Shown: positions 1 to 6,657 of the stretch, one piece after another
How the letters are laid out: every line of letters begins with the position of its first letter
Numbering within the stretch: the stretch's first letter is position 1
Notes under the pieces: model-generated
What the model was told of the DNA's origin: nothing
The model's input: the letters and a program-made list of their open reading frames with translations, nothing else
Database searches by the model: none
Translations under genes and position numbers: made by a program
DNA from: DATDVT01 sp035289905
Lineage (GTDB): Archaea; Nanobdellota; Nanobdellia; SCGC-AAA011-G17; GW2011-AR18
NCBI GenBank assembly: GCA_035289905.1
Contig: DATDVT010000035.1
Coordinates: forward strand, 1 to 14,162
Direction of reading: 5' to 3'
DNA length: 14,162 nt

Positions 1-112
1 CTATTGGATTTATTATTTTTATAGTATTAATAGGCCACATAACATAACCAATAAAGAAACAAACAACTGTAGTAATAGTAATAAATATTCCAAAACTACC
101 TTTCTTATTCAT
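1..112 (-). CDS. Partial small prepilin-like membrane protein (N-terminus only)
   Basis: An open frame starts at an ATG (bases 112-110) and runs leftwards out of the window, giving 37 visible residues. They begin MNKKGSFGIFITITTVVC, followed by FFIGYVMWPINTIKIINPI. The short basic head ending in Lys-Lys-Gly and the immediately following hydrophobic segment (residues about 6-27) look like a class III (type IV prepilin-like) signal, a common form for small surface or membrane proteins of DPANN archaea. A palindromic TATA-like element (133-142) lies about 26 nt upstream of the ATG, which fits a leaderless transcript. The gene diverges from the pilus ATPase operon that starts at 430, so a pilus-related role is possible but is inference. 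No function can be assigned from the visible part; a plain membrane-anchored protein is an equal alternative. Confidence 0.5.
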   Translation of the reverse strand, partial: MNKKGSFGIFITITTVVCFFIGYVMWPINTIKIINPI

Positions 113-132
113 AAATCTAAAATATAAGTTAT

Positions 133-142
133 CTTTTTAAAG
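133..142 (-). promoter_or_regulatory. Putative TATA box for the minus-strand prepilin-like gene
   Basis: The palindrome CTTTTTAAAG sits about 26 nt before the ATG at 112 on the minus strand. This is the usual archaeal spacing for a leaderless mRNA. It was called by motif and spacing only. Confidence 0.3.
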
Positions 143-173
143 TTAATTAAAAAATGGAAAAAATGTTAAATAA

Positions 174-302
174 ATATTTCTGTTAAATGTGGATTTTGTG
201 GAGAGAAAGAAAAGATATAATCGAAGATCGATAGTTGAAGCAAGTATTGGAGGTTTAAAAAGAAAATTTGGATTTATTCTGAAAATCTGCTACAATAATT
301 AA
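174..302 (+). pseudogene. Remnant of a DDE transposase C-terminus
   Basis: One frame from 174 to the TAA at 300-302 is open for 42 codons and reads VERKKRYNRRSIVEASIGG then LKRKFGFILKICYNN. The pattern Y-x-R-R-S-x-V-E-x-x-x-x-x-L-K-R-K-F-G is typical of the region around the last catalytic Glu of IS4/IS5-like DDE transposases. No start codon, no N-terminal half and no second catalytic region are visible, so this is a decayed fragment. It lies in the otherwise gene-free stretch 113-429, before the pilus operon promoter. The family call rests on motif recognition only; chance similarity cannot be excluded for so short a piece. Confidence 0.4.
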
Positions 303-320
303 GTTAGAGATTTATGGGAG

Positions 321-351
321 AATCCTTACCAATAACTTATTGGGTAGGATT
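321..351. repeat. Imperfect inverted repeat (hairpin) upstream of the pilus operon
   Basis: AATCCTTACCAATAA is followed closely by TTATTGGGTAGGATT. The arms pair over about 12 bp with one bulged base on each side and a loop of only one to three bases. The position, after the transposase remnant and 79 nt before the ATG at 430, suits either an insertion-sequence terminal remnant or a terminator-like or small-RNA hairpin. It ends about 33 nt upstream of the TATA box, so it should not be in the operon leader. Confidence 0.4.
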
Positions 352-383
352 TAGAACTGTTTAGGATAGAGATAAAACAACAT

Positions 384-394
384 ATTTATAAATA
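384..394 (+). promoter_or_regulatory. Putative TATA box of the pilus assembly operon
   Basis: ATTTATAAATA lies about 40 nt upstream of the ATG at 430. This predicts a transcription start near 412-416 and a short leader. No strong Shine-Dalgarno sequence is seen; the bases before the ATG are GCTGGTAAAAAAA. Confidence 0.4.
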
Positions 395-429
395 AAATTC
401 TATTAATAAAACAAAAGCTGGTAAAAAAA

Positions 430-3400
430 ATGGATATAGCAAATTTTCTTATAATTAATCAAACAACCCCTTTACCACCAAAAGTACCACTATTAATTAA
501 AACAAATGTTCAACAAATTGTACAGCAAGAAAAACCAATCTTTAGTTTTAAACCACAATCTGGAATTCCAGCATTACCTCCTGATGATGATCCTACTAAA
601 ATTGATGTAAGATATCCTTTAATTGAGCCTTACGCATATGCTCGTATCTATTGGGATAAAGAAAATACAGAATTATTCTATAAGGTAGAAGAACCAGAAA
701 TGTCTTTACCAGAAAAAAATCTTTTAGAAACCCTAGAAGATGGAATAAGAGAAATAATTAATTTAAGTTTTATTTCAGTATCTGATCCAGATGTTTTAAT
801 TCTTTATCTAGAAAAAAATATTAAAATTTTACTAGCAGAGTTATCTATAAAAGTGACTTTAAATTCATTTTTAAAGATAATGTATTACATCTATAGAGAT
901 TTCGTTGGATTAAATGAATTAGAACCAATGATGAATGATTATCATATAGAGGATATAGAATGTAATGGTGTAAACTCTCCAGTGTATGTTGTTCACAGAA
1001 AATATAGAAATATTAGAACAAATTTAATTTATACAGATGTACATAAGATGGCTTCCTTTGTAGAAAAAATAGCGCAGAAATGTGGTAAATATATTTCTTA
1101 TGCTGAACCGTTATTAGATGGTAGTCTTCCAGATGGAAGTCGTATAAACGCATCTTATACCAAAGATATTACATCCAAGGGGCCTACTTTCTGTTTTAAA
1201 GAGGGTTATCTTCAATTATACAATGGGGATTTAATTGATATTCAGAAATTTTTTAATAAAGCAAAAAAACAATTTGGTTCAAAAGAAGAAAAAGGTAACG
1301 AGATTGTTTTTTTAAAAGATAAATACTGCATTGGGGTAAATGAAAATACTTTAGAACAAGAAAAATCCTTAGTAAAAACAATAATAAAAATTAAACCTCC
1401 AAAAGAGTTAGTTAAAATTTCTTTAGATGATGGGAATGATTTAGAAGTTACTTTAGATCATTTATTTCATATAATTGGAGAGAACTCTCTTATAACTAAA
1501 AAAGCAAAAGAGCTTAGAAGAGGCGATTTGATTCCTATGCCTATCACTCTCCATTGCAAAACAGAAGAACAAAAGATTAGTTTAAAACAATTCTTAGAAG
1601 ATACATTAAATGAAAAAATATATGTAATTCCAAATACTCAAATAAAAAAATTAGTTTCAAAAATACTTAGTAAATATTCTATAGATGGTAAAATAAATAG
1701 AAAATTCTTATCAAAAAAATATAATGTTGATAATTTTTATCATTATGAAATTTTAACTAAAAATAGAGCAATTTCCTCTAAAAATTTATTAGAATTATGC
1801 AAAGAAGACGATTTTAACTTAGATCATCTGGATAATTTATCTTTTTCAATTTATGGAGGAGGAACAAAAACAAATCCAAAATCTATAAAATTACCTAATA
1901 AACTAACTGAAGATTTAGCCTATATATCTGGTCTAATCGTTGGAGATGGACATTTAAGTAAACACGCAATTGATATTTCTTGTTATAATTCTCTTAAAAA
2001 ACAAATAAAACCTCTTTTAGCCAATTTATTTGGAAAATCAAACTCTTATTACTCAGGTAATAGAACTTATGTTTGTAACAAAATACTTCCTTTATATTTT
2101 AATAAAATCTTTGATATACCTATAGGAAACAAATCCAAAATTGTTGAAATTCCAAAAATAATTTTTAGATCTAATAATAAGATTATTGCATCTTTCTTAG
2201 CAGGTTTATTTGATGCAGATGGAACTGTCCATGCATCAGTTAGCTATAAAACTGCATCTAAAGAACTAGCAAAACAACTCACATATGCTCTAGCAAGGCT
2301 TTCTGTTTTTTCAATAATTAGAAAAGAAGAAGGTTTATATCGAGTAGTGATTCCTTCGCCTTATGAATTACAGTTTTTTAATCTAGTAAAAATAAAAGAT
2401 AAACAAAAGAAAAAAGATTTAACAAAAAGAATAGCCTCTAGGCAAGAATCTTATAAATCCTATAGAAACTCAGGTCGTTATCCAAGTCAACCAGTTATTA
2501 GTTTAATAAAGAAAACTAATTTTTTATTTTATCAAATATCTAAGGAAATAAAGGTTTCATGGAGTTCTTTAGATCAATCTACTTATTCAAAGAATTTATA
2601 TAAAAAGATATTAAACTTTTTTATAATTAAAAGAAATTCTTTATCTCCAGAAGCAAAAATTCAACTAGATTATCTTATCACTTTATTAAATTTTAATCAA
2701 GAGTTCATAGCAGTTAAAGAAGTAGAAATCAAAAAGAATAAATCTCCGGTTTATGATATAGAATTAACGCCTAATAAATTTTACATTGCTGGAAATAAGC
2801 CTATTAATATGTTTGACACTGTCAGAAAGTTCGTAAAAACACCTTGGTCACCTTTACAATTAATGCAAAAAAGAACTCTAAGTGCAGAAATATTAGCTTA
2901 TCTTTGGATGGTTATTGAATATGAGAACTCAGTAATGATAGTTGGAGGAACAGGTTCAGGTAAAACATCTTTCCTAAACTGTGCAGCATTTTTTATTCCA
3001 GCTCAAGCAAGAATTGTGAGTATAGAAGATACTAGAGAATTATCTTTAGAGCATGAAAACTGGTTGCCTAGTGTTGCTAGAGCGGGTGTAGGCTTAGCAA
3101 ATATCACTGGTCAAAAATATGGTGAAGTTTCATTATTCGATTTACTAAAAGCATCATTTAGACAGAGACCTGATTATATTATTGTTGGAGAGATTAGGGG
3201 TAAAGAAGCATATGTATTATTTCAAGCAATGGCTTCGGGTCATCCTTCTATGGCAACTATGCACGCAGAAAATGTAGAAACAATGATTAGAAGATTACAA
3301 ACCCCACCAATTAGTCTTTCAGGATCTTTAATTATGAGTGTGTCTACAGTTGTAGTGATGTCACAAACAAGAGTAAAGGGAAAAGAAGTAAGAAGAGTAA

Positions 3401-3702
3401 GTCATGTAGATGAAATCATTGAAGTAAAAGAAAAACTACAAGGCCAAACAATAAATCCTGTATTTTCATGGGATCCAGTTACAGATACATTTAGATTTAA
3501 TCCGAGAAGCTATGTTTTTCATAATATTGGTATTCATTTCGGTTTAACACCAGAACAACTTTTAGTAGATCTAAAAAGAAGATCAATCTTAATCAATGTA
3601 TTATATCAAAAAGGAATTATTGGATTTCAGGAAGTACAAAAAATAATACATGAATACTATAAATCTCCTAAAGCTGTTCTTGATAGATTTGGAGTAAAAT
3701 GA
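430..3702 (+). CDS. Type IV pilus/Tad-like secretion ATPase (VirB11/GspE superfamily), interrupted by an intein
   Basis: This is the motor ATPase of an archaeal type IV filament or secretion system (GspE/PilB/TadA/FlaI superfamily), acting in the cytoplasm at the membrane platform. The precursor has 1090 residues; removing the intein (255-796) leaves a 548-residue host protein, a normal length for the archaeal family. The N-terminal domain contains PLIEPYAYARIYW and the segment GSLPDGSRINASY. After the intein come TVRKFVKTPWSPLQLM, Walker A GGTGSGKTS (839-847), an Asp-box IEDTREL with Glu866, Walker B PDYIIVGEIRG (914-924, Glu921), and a His-box ending ATMHAEN (His945). All catalytic signatures are present, so the spliced enzyme should be active. 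The stop overlaps the start of the next gene (ATGA, 3699-3702), and two platform genes follow, making a clear operon. The intein lies between the N-terminal domain and the P-loop, so motor activity presumably depends on splicing. Flagellar-type FlaI and Tad-type TadA cannot be told apart with certainty here; the two separate platform genes favour a Tad-like pilus. Confidence 0.92.
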   Translation: MDIANFLIINQTTPLPPKVPLLIKTNVQQIVQQEKPIFSFKPQSGIPALPPDDDPTKIDVRYPLIEPYAYARIYWDKENTELFYKVEEPEMSLPEKNLLETLEDGIREIINLSFISVSDPDVLILYLEKNIKILLAELSIKVTLNSFLKIMYYIYRDFVGLNELEPMMNDYHIEDIECNGVNSPVYVVHRKYRNIRTNLIYTDVHKMASFVEKIAQKCGKYISYAEPLLDGSLPDGSRINASYTKDITSKGPTFCFKEGYLQLYNGDLIDIQKFFNKAKKQFGSKEEKGNEIVFLKDKYCIGVNENTLEQEKSLVKTIIKIKPPKELVKISLDDGNDLEVTLDHLFHIIGENSLITKKAKELRRGDLIPMPITLHCKTEEQKISLKQFLEDTLNEKIYVIPNTQIKKLVSKILSKYSIDGKINRKFLSKKYNVDNFYHYEILTKNRAISSKNLLELCKEDDFNLDHLDNLSFSIYGGGTKTNPKSIKLPNKLTEDLAYISGLIVGDGHLSKHAIDISCYNSLKKQIKPLLANLFGKSNSYYSGNRTYVCNKILPLYFNKIFDIPIGNKSKIVEIPKIIFRSNNKIIASFLAGLFDADGTVHASVSYKTASKELAKQLTYALARLSVFSIIRKEEGLYRVVIPSPYELQFFNLVKIKDKQKKKDLTKRIASRQESYKSYRNSGRYPSQPVISLIKKTNFLFYQISKEIKVSWSSLDQSTYSKNLYKKILNFFIIKRNSLSPEAKIQLDYLITLLNFNQEFIAVKEVEIKKNKSPVYDIELTPNKFYIAGNKPINMFDTVRKFVKTPWSPLQLMQKRTLSAEILAYLWMVIEYENSVMIVGGTGSGKTSFLNCAAFFIPAQARIVSIEDTRELSLEHENWLPSVARAGVGLANITGQKYGEVSLFDLLKASFRQRPDYIIVGEIRGKEAYVLFQAMASGHPSMATMHAENVETMIRRLQTPPISLSGSLIMSVSTVVVMSQTRVKGKEVRRVSHVDEIIEVKEKLQGQTINPVFSWDPVTDTFRFNPRSYVFHNIGIHFGLTPEQLLVDLKRRSILINVLYQKGIIGFQEVQKIIHEYYKSPKAVLDRFGVK
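1192..2817 (+). mobile_element. Intein with LAGLIDADG homing endonuclease in the pilus ATPase
   Basis: Residues 255-796 (542 aa) interrupt the conserved host sequence GPTF|TVRKF. The first residue is Cys255 (CFKEGYLQLYNGD). Block B carries Thr-Leu-Asp-His (341-344). Two dodecapeptide motifs, YISGLIVGDGHL (498-509, Asp506) and FLAGLFDADG (589-598, Asp597), keep their catalytic acids, so the homing endonuclease may be active. The C-terminal splicing block reads VYDIELTPNKFYIAG then NKPINMFD. The last intein residue is Asp796 rather than the usual Asn, the penultimate residue is Phe rather than His, and the +1 extein nucleophile is Thr797. Known background: inteins ending in Asp or Gln have been described and can splice. 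The exact boundary is inferred from restoring the host motif GPTFTVRKF, which fits the family very well. Confidence 0.88.
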
Positions 3703-4748
3703 CTGTACCCAATCCAGCGCCATCTTCAGTACAAATTATAAGACCTCTGACTAAAGAACAAAAAAAAGCACAAATGAAAAAGTTAGGGGTAAAAAAAGAA
3801 GAAATAAAACTTTTCTTAGAAAAAAAGAAGAAAAAGAATATAACTCTAAAAAAAGAGGATTACACTTTATATAAACCAAATGAATACACTTCTTTAGCAA
3901 ATAAATATGCAAAAAAGTACGCTGATAATTTAAGAAAAAATCATCCTAATCTAGTTAAACCGTTATTTGATCAATTCTTAAAGGTAAACATGCCAATGTT
4001 ATCTACTTCTTATTTAAGCTTACTTTTGTTTTGTACAGTATTATCCTTTCCAGCCTCTTTAATTTTATCATTAATCTTTATGTTTTTTTTTGAATATTCT
4101 CCTATTTGGGTAATCCCTCTAACTTTTTTAGGAACAATTATTACAGGTATGTCCTTTTATTTATACCCTTATAGTCTCTTAAGTGAACGACAAAAAAATA
4201 TTAAAAATGAATTGCCTTTTGCATTGGTTCATATGAGTGCAGTAGCTGGTTCAGGTGCAAATCCTATTTCTATTTTTGAGCTATTAGCAGATTCAGATGA
4301 TTATCCTGAATTAAAAAAAGAGATTAAAACTGTTTTGAATTATGTTAATCTATTTGGTTATAATCTATCAACTTCACTAAGATCAGTGGCTGACACAACC
4401 CCATCCAAAGAATTTAAAGAAGTTCTAAATGGAATGGTTTCAACTGTAGAAACAGGGGGAGATCTTAAAGCATATCTAAACGAAAAATCTGAAGAGGCCT
4501 TGAATACATATAAACTAGATAGAGAAAAACAGGTTCAAGCGTTAGCTACATATTCAGAGGTATATATTTCAATCTTAATTGCAGCACCATTACTAATGAT
4601 GGTTTCGCTAGCTATTCTAAATGTAGTTGGTGGAAGTCTAGGTGGAATGAGTATAAAAGTTATTGGTTGGATAGCTGTTATAGTAGTCTTGCCAGTATTA
4701 AACGTAGTATTTATGATGTTTTTAAATGCATCTGGAAAGGGTATGTAA
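3699..4748 (+). CDS. TadB/TadC-like (T2SSF) pilus platform membrane protein 1
   Basis: This 349-residue protein is an integral membrane platform subunit of a type II/IV secretion or pilus machine and the likely partner of the upstream ATPase. A Lys-rich cytoplasmic N-terminus (about 1-100, with runs such as EKKKKKNITLKKED) precedes two membrane segments (about 103-131 and 135-160). Next comes a cytoplasmic T2SSF domain (about 168-285), including the segments ELPFALVHMSAVAGSGANP and VSTVETGGDLKAYL. Two C-terminal membrane segments follow (about 288-310 and 321-343). The start codon overlaps the ATPase stop (ATGA), so translation is probably coupled. It is shorter than FlaJ/GspF proteins that fuse two T2SSF domains; the second platform domain is in the next gene. 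The T2SSF call is firm; naming it TadB or TadC specifically would be a guess. Confidence 0.88.
   Translation: MTVPNPAPSSVQIIRPLTKEQKKAQMKKLGVKKEEIKLFLEKKKKKNITLKKEDYTLYKPNEYTSLANKYAKKYADNLRKNHPNLVKPLFDQFLKVNMPMLSTSYLSLLLFCTVLSFPASLILSLIFMFFFEYSPIWVIPLTFLGTIITGMSFYLYPYSLLSERQKNIKNELPFALVHMSAVAGSGANPISIFELLADSDDYPELKKEIKTVLNYVNLFGYNLSTSLRSVADTTPSKEFKEVLNGMVSTVETGGDLKAYLNEKSEEALNTYKLDREKQVQALATYSEVYISILIAAPLLMMVSLAILNVVGGSLGGMSIKVIGWIAVIVVLPVLNVVFMMFLNASGKGM
4734..4742 (+). promoter_or_regulatory. Ribosome binding site deciding the start of platform protein 2
   Basis: GGAAAGGGT lies 7 nt before the ATG at 4750. It supports that ATG rather than the upstream in-frame ATG at 4726, which lies before this purine-rich motif and inside the end of the previous gene. 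Confidence 0.45.
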
Positions 4749-4749
4749 A

Positions 4750-5703
4750 ATGGATATAGAGTTAAAACAAAAGAATTATATAAGTCTTGGAGGGGGGGTA
4801 TTTATACTTTTATTAGACTTTATTCTATTCTTTAGTTTTACTTCTCCTATTGGTCCTAAGGGTTGGTACTTCAATCCAATAATTGTAATTGCAGTTATGG
4901 TTGGTGGATCAACGTTCTTATTAGATTTTATGGATGAAACAAAAAGGCAAAAGGAATTAGAACTAAAATTCTTAGAATTTGTGAGAAATTTAGTTGAAAA
5001 TGTACGTTCAGGTGTTTCAATTCCCAAAGCAATTCAACAAGTTGCAGATGTAGATTATGGTGCGTTAACCCCATATGTGCAAAAATTATCTAATCAAATT
5101 GATTGGGGTTATCCATTGAATGATGCATTAAGAATATTTGCAGATGACACAAAAAACCCAGTAATTGCTAGGTCTGTAGCTATTGTAATTCAAGCTGAAA
5201 AATCAGGTGGTGATATGGCTGCAATCTTACAAGCAGTTTCACAGTCTGTTTTAGAGATTAAAAAGGTAAAAGAAGAACAAAAAGCTGGGGCTTACAGTCA
5301 AATAGTTCAAGGTTACATAATTTTCTTTGTATTTATTATTATTATGTTAGTTTTACAAGTTTACTTAATTCCAAAACTTGGAGCAATTAGTGGAGATATT
5401 ATGCAGGGTCTTGGGGGGAGTGTTTCAGTTGGTACAGGGGTTAAAGAGCCTTTAGATCTTCAAGGTGTTTTTATTGGTACTATCTTTGTTCAGGGTGTTT
5501 TTGCAGGACTAATGATAGGTAAATTTTCAGAAAATAAATTTAAGGCTGGAGTAAAACACGCATTAATTATGTCGATTGTTGGTTATCTAACTATGGCTAC
5601 AGTAACAGGAATATTTGCAAAACCTGAAGCAGCAGCAATTTTATTATTACTGATACCTTTAAAATGGTTGAAAAAAGATATTTTTATGAAGAAGTCAATT
5701 TAA
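4750..5703 (+). CDS. TadB/TadC-like (T2SSF) pilus platform membrane protein 2
   Basis: This is the second integral membrane platform subunit, 317 residues from the chosen start. The frame is open from an ATG at 4726, but the ATG at 4750 has a purine-rich site at proper spacing and begins 1 nt after the upstream stop. The order is two membrane segments (about 11-32 and 42-61), then a cytoplasmic T2SSF domain (about 66-180). That domain includes LEFVRNLVENVRSGVSIPKA and the GF-box-like stretch VIQAEKSGGDMAAILQAVSQ. Three or four hydrophobic segments follow (about 184-207, 239-257, 271-290 and 294-304). With the previous gene it supplies the paired platform that the ATPase drives. It ends the clear operon, as a truncated antitoxin gene and insertion debris come next. 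The family assignment is strong; the biological filament or cargo is unknown. Confidence 0.87.
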   Translation: MDIELKQKNYISLGGGVFILLLDFILFFSFTSPIGPKGWYFNPIIVIAVMVGGSTFLLDFMDETKRQKELELKFLEFVRNLVENVRSGVSIPKAIQQVADVDYGALTPYVQKLSNQIDWGYPLNDALRIFADDTKNPVIARSVAIVIQAEKSGGDMAAILQAVSQSVLEIKKVKEEQKAGAYSQIVQGYIIFFVFIIIMLVLQVYLIPKLGAISGDIMQGLGGSVSVGTGVKEPLDLQGVFIGTIFVQGVFAGLMIGKFSENKFKAGVKHALIMSIVGYLTMATVTGIFAKPEAAAILLLLIPLKWLKKDIFMKKSI

Positions 5704-5712
5704 TTTTTAACT

Positions 5713-5847
5713 ATGAAATATAATTATTTAGTACTTATAGAACAAGATGAAGATCGGATCTATGTAGCAAAAGTTCCAGACATACTAGGGTGTTATACTC
5801 AAGGAAGTACTGTTCAACAAGTCTGTTTAGAATCTAGTTATATCTAA
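5713..5847 (+). pseudogene. Truncated HicB-family antitoxin
   Basis: The 44-codon frame starts MKYNYLVLIEQDEDRIYVAK and continues VPDILGCYTQGSTVQQ before ending VCLESSYI. It matches the N-terminal half of HicB antitoxins: a beta strand 'YxVLIEqDEDgxYVAxVPDxxGCxTQGxTxxE'. In intact members this is followed by an alpha-helical stretch and usually an HTH or RHH DNA-binding domain, about 70-140 residues in all. Here the similarity stops after residue 36. No HicA toxin (a small protein with an essential His) is seen on either side. The break coincides with the end of a transposase fragment on the other strand (5844), so a rearrangement probably destroyed the gene. Whether the short product is made is unknown. 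Confidence 0.6.
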
Positions 5848-6068
5848 AATAAGGCTAAGACACAAGTTATTTTCTCAAGTATATTCCTAATTATACGAAA
5901 TGCATCTTTTTCTATAAATTCTCTTTTGCAATATTTACAGAAATATCTTTGTTTCTTTTTTAATTTAGTGGTTATATAACCTCTTAATATTATCCTTTGA
6001 ACATATATTTTTTTTTCTTTATGTATTCGAAATACGTAAATTTTTCGGTATTCGATTTTACCGCGCAA
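5844..6068 (-). pseudogene. Transposase N-terminal zinc-finger fragment (degenerate)
   Basis: A 74-codon minus-strand frame begins at a TTG and contains LRGYITTKLKKKQRYFCKYC followed by KREFIEKDAFRIIRNILEK. This resembles the zinc beta-ribbon head of IS6-like and related transposases, where a first Cys pair precedes 'G..kkkQrYxCkxCgrxF'. Here only the second Cys pair is in frame. Another frame across a nine-A run (near 6009-6017 in plus coordinates) reads K-N-I-C-S-K, as expected just after the first Cys pair, which suggests a frameshift. No catalytic DDE region follows; the frame ends about 20 residues after the finger. Its 3' end abuts the truncated hicB. I treat it as a dead insertion-sequence relic, not a working gene. 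Confidence 0.5.
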
Positions 6069-6073
6069 AACAA
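6061..6073. repeat. 13-bp direct repeat, copy 1
   Basis: CCGCGCAAAACAA occurs here and again at 6155-6167 in the same orientation, 94 bp apart. A CGCGC core is conspicuous in so AT-rich a sequence. Copy 1 overlaps the start of the transposase fragment. Confidence 0.65.
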
Positions 6074-6154
6074 CTAAAATATTACAATAAAAATTATAAT
6101 ATGCTTAAAATCAATTAAAACTGTATTTTATTATAATAATACTATTTATATAAT

Positions 6155-6167
6155 CCGCGCAAAACAA
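6155..6167. repeat. 13-bp direct repeat, copy 2
   Basis: This is the second exact copy of CCGCGCAAAACAA. The DNA after both copies is also loosely similar (AT-rich, with AAATAT/ATACATATAAA-like text). This suggests a duplicated insertion-sequence end or a mobile-element scar rather than chance. Confidence 0.65.
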
Positions 6168-6189
6168 TAGAGTTTAAATATACATATAA

Positions 6190-6380
6190 ATGAATATATA
6201 TATTCTTTGGACAAAATCAAAAGGATTTAGTAAAACAAAAATAGACCTAAAGCTGAAAAAAGAAATCAAGAAATGAGAGAATATGACATTGTTTTAGTCT
6301 GGGCAGATACAAGTAATGACTTAAAAAAAGCATACTCAAACTATTTTGTAGATACTAGAGAATTTTTATTATATTTATAA
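6190..6380 (+). pseudogene. Split small ORF of unknown function (28 + 35 codons, ATGA overlap)
   Basis: Two short frames overlap by ATGA at 6273-6276. The first (6190-6276) reads MNIYILWTKSKGFSKTKIDL then KLKKEIKK. The second (6273-6380) reads MREYDIVLVWADTSNDLKKA then YSNYFVDTREFLLYL. Their join suggests one original coding frame of about 63 codons broken by a frameshift, or a C-terminal scrap of a larger protein. I do not recognise the family. A TATA-like TTTATATAA (6145-6153) lies 37 nt upstream of the first ATG. The region lies within insertion and toxin-antitoxin debris, so decay is the more likely reading; a pair of coupled microproteins is the alternative. Confidence 0.3.
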
Positions 6381-6396
6381 AAAATTATTGATAAGG

Positions 6397-6627
6397 CTAA
6401 CTAATTTTTTCAATAATAATCTTCCCCTTCTCTAATACAACCTTTAACTTTTTTTCTAATAAACCACTCTCTTCAATAATTTTCTTAGGCAGATTAATTC
6501 TATATCTAAAATATTTTTTATTATTAACCTCTTTATCAAATGCTTTTAAAATCCTCATAAAAAAATTAGGTATTCGAATATTTTTAAGATCTTCGGTTTC
6601 CAAATTATTTAAAATAAGGCAAAACAT
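6397..6627 (-). CDS. AbrB/SpoVT-like DNA-binding protein (antitoxin-type)
   Basis: The 76-residue protein ends with a swapped-hairpin AbrB-like domain: YFRYRINLPKKIIEESGLLE (about 39-58) then KKLKVVLEKGKIIIEKIS. The pattern 'R-I-x-L-P-K-x-x-x-E-x-x-G-L ... K-V-x-L-E-x-G-x-I-x-I-E-K' is the usual MazE/VapB/AbrB core. The roughly 38 residues before it are not recognised. The ATG at 6627 is supported by GAGGT (6638-6634 on the minus strand) six bases upstream. Such proteins bind DNA as dimers and often act as antitoxins that repress their own operon, but no VapC or MazF toxin gene lies next to it, so it is an orphan here. It is divergent from the HTH-MNT gene at 6658, and their control elements overlap. 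The domain call is moderate; the function as regulator or antitoxin is inference. Confidence 0.55.
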   Translation of the reverse strand: MFCLILNNLETEDLKNIRIPNFFMRILKAFDKEVNNKKYFRYRINLPKKIIEESGLLEKKLKVVLEKGKIIIEKIS

Positions 6628-6635
6628 TTAAATAC
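6627..6635 (+). promoter_or_regulatory. TATA box of the MNT gene, overlapping the AbrB-like gene's start and RBS
   Basis: TTTAAATAC is centred about 27 nt before the ATG at 6658, predicting a leaderless mRNA. The same bases reach into the start codon (6627) and Shine-Dalgarno site (6634-6638) of the minus-strand AbrB-like gene. Confidence 0.5.
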
Positions 6636-6657
6636 CTCTGGAACATAATAGTTACAT

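Noticed and set aside
4726..4749. Longer start for the second platform protein (MHLERVCK extension)
   Set aside because: The extension lies inside the end of the previous gene. The ATG at 4750 has a well-placed GGAAAGGG and begins the family-like sequence.
4776..5027. 83-codon minus-strand open frame
   Set aside because: It lies wholly inside the second platform gene on the other strand, has no recognisable motif, and its composition is explained as an antisense shadow of a strong T2SSF coding sequence.
5713..6380. A complete HicAB toxin-antitoxin system or an active insertion sequence
   Set aside because: No HicA-like protein, no HicB C-terminal domain, no transposase catalytic core and no pair of terminal inverted repeats are present.
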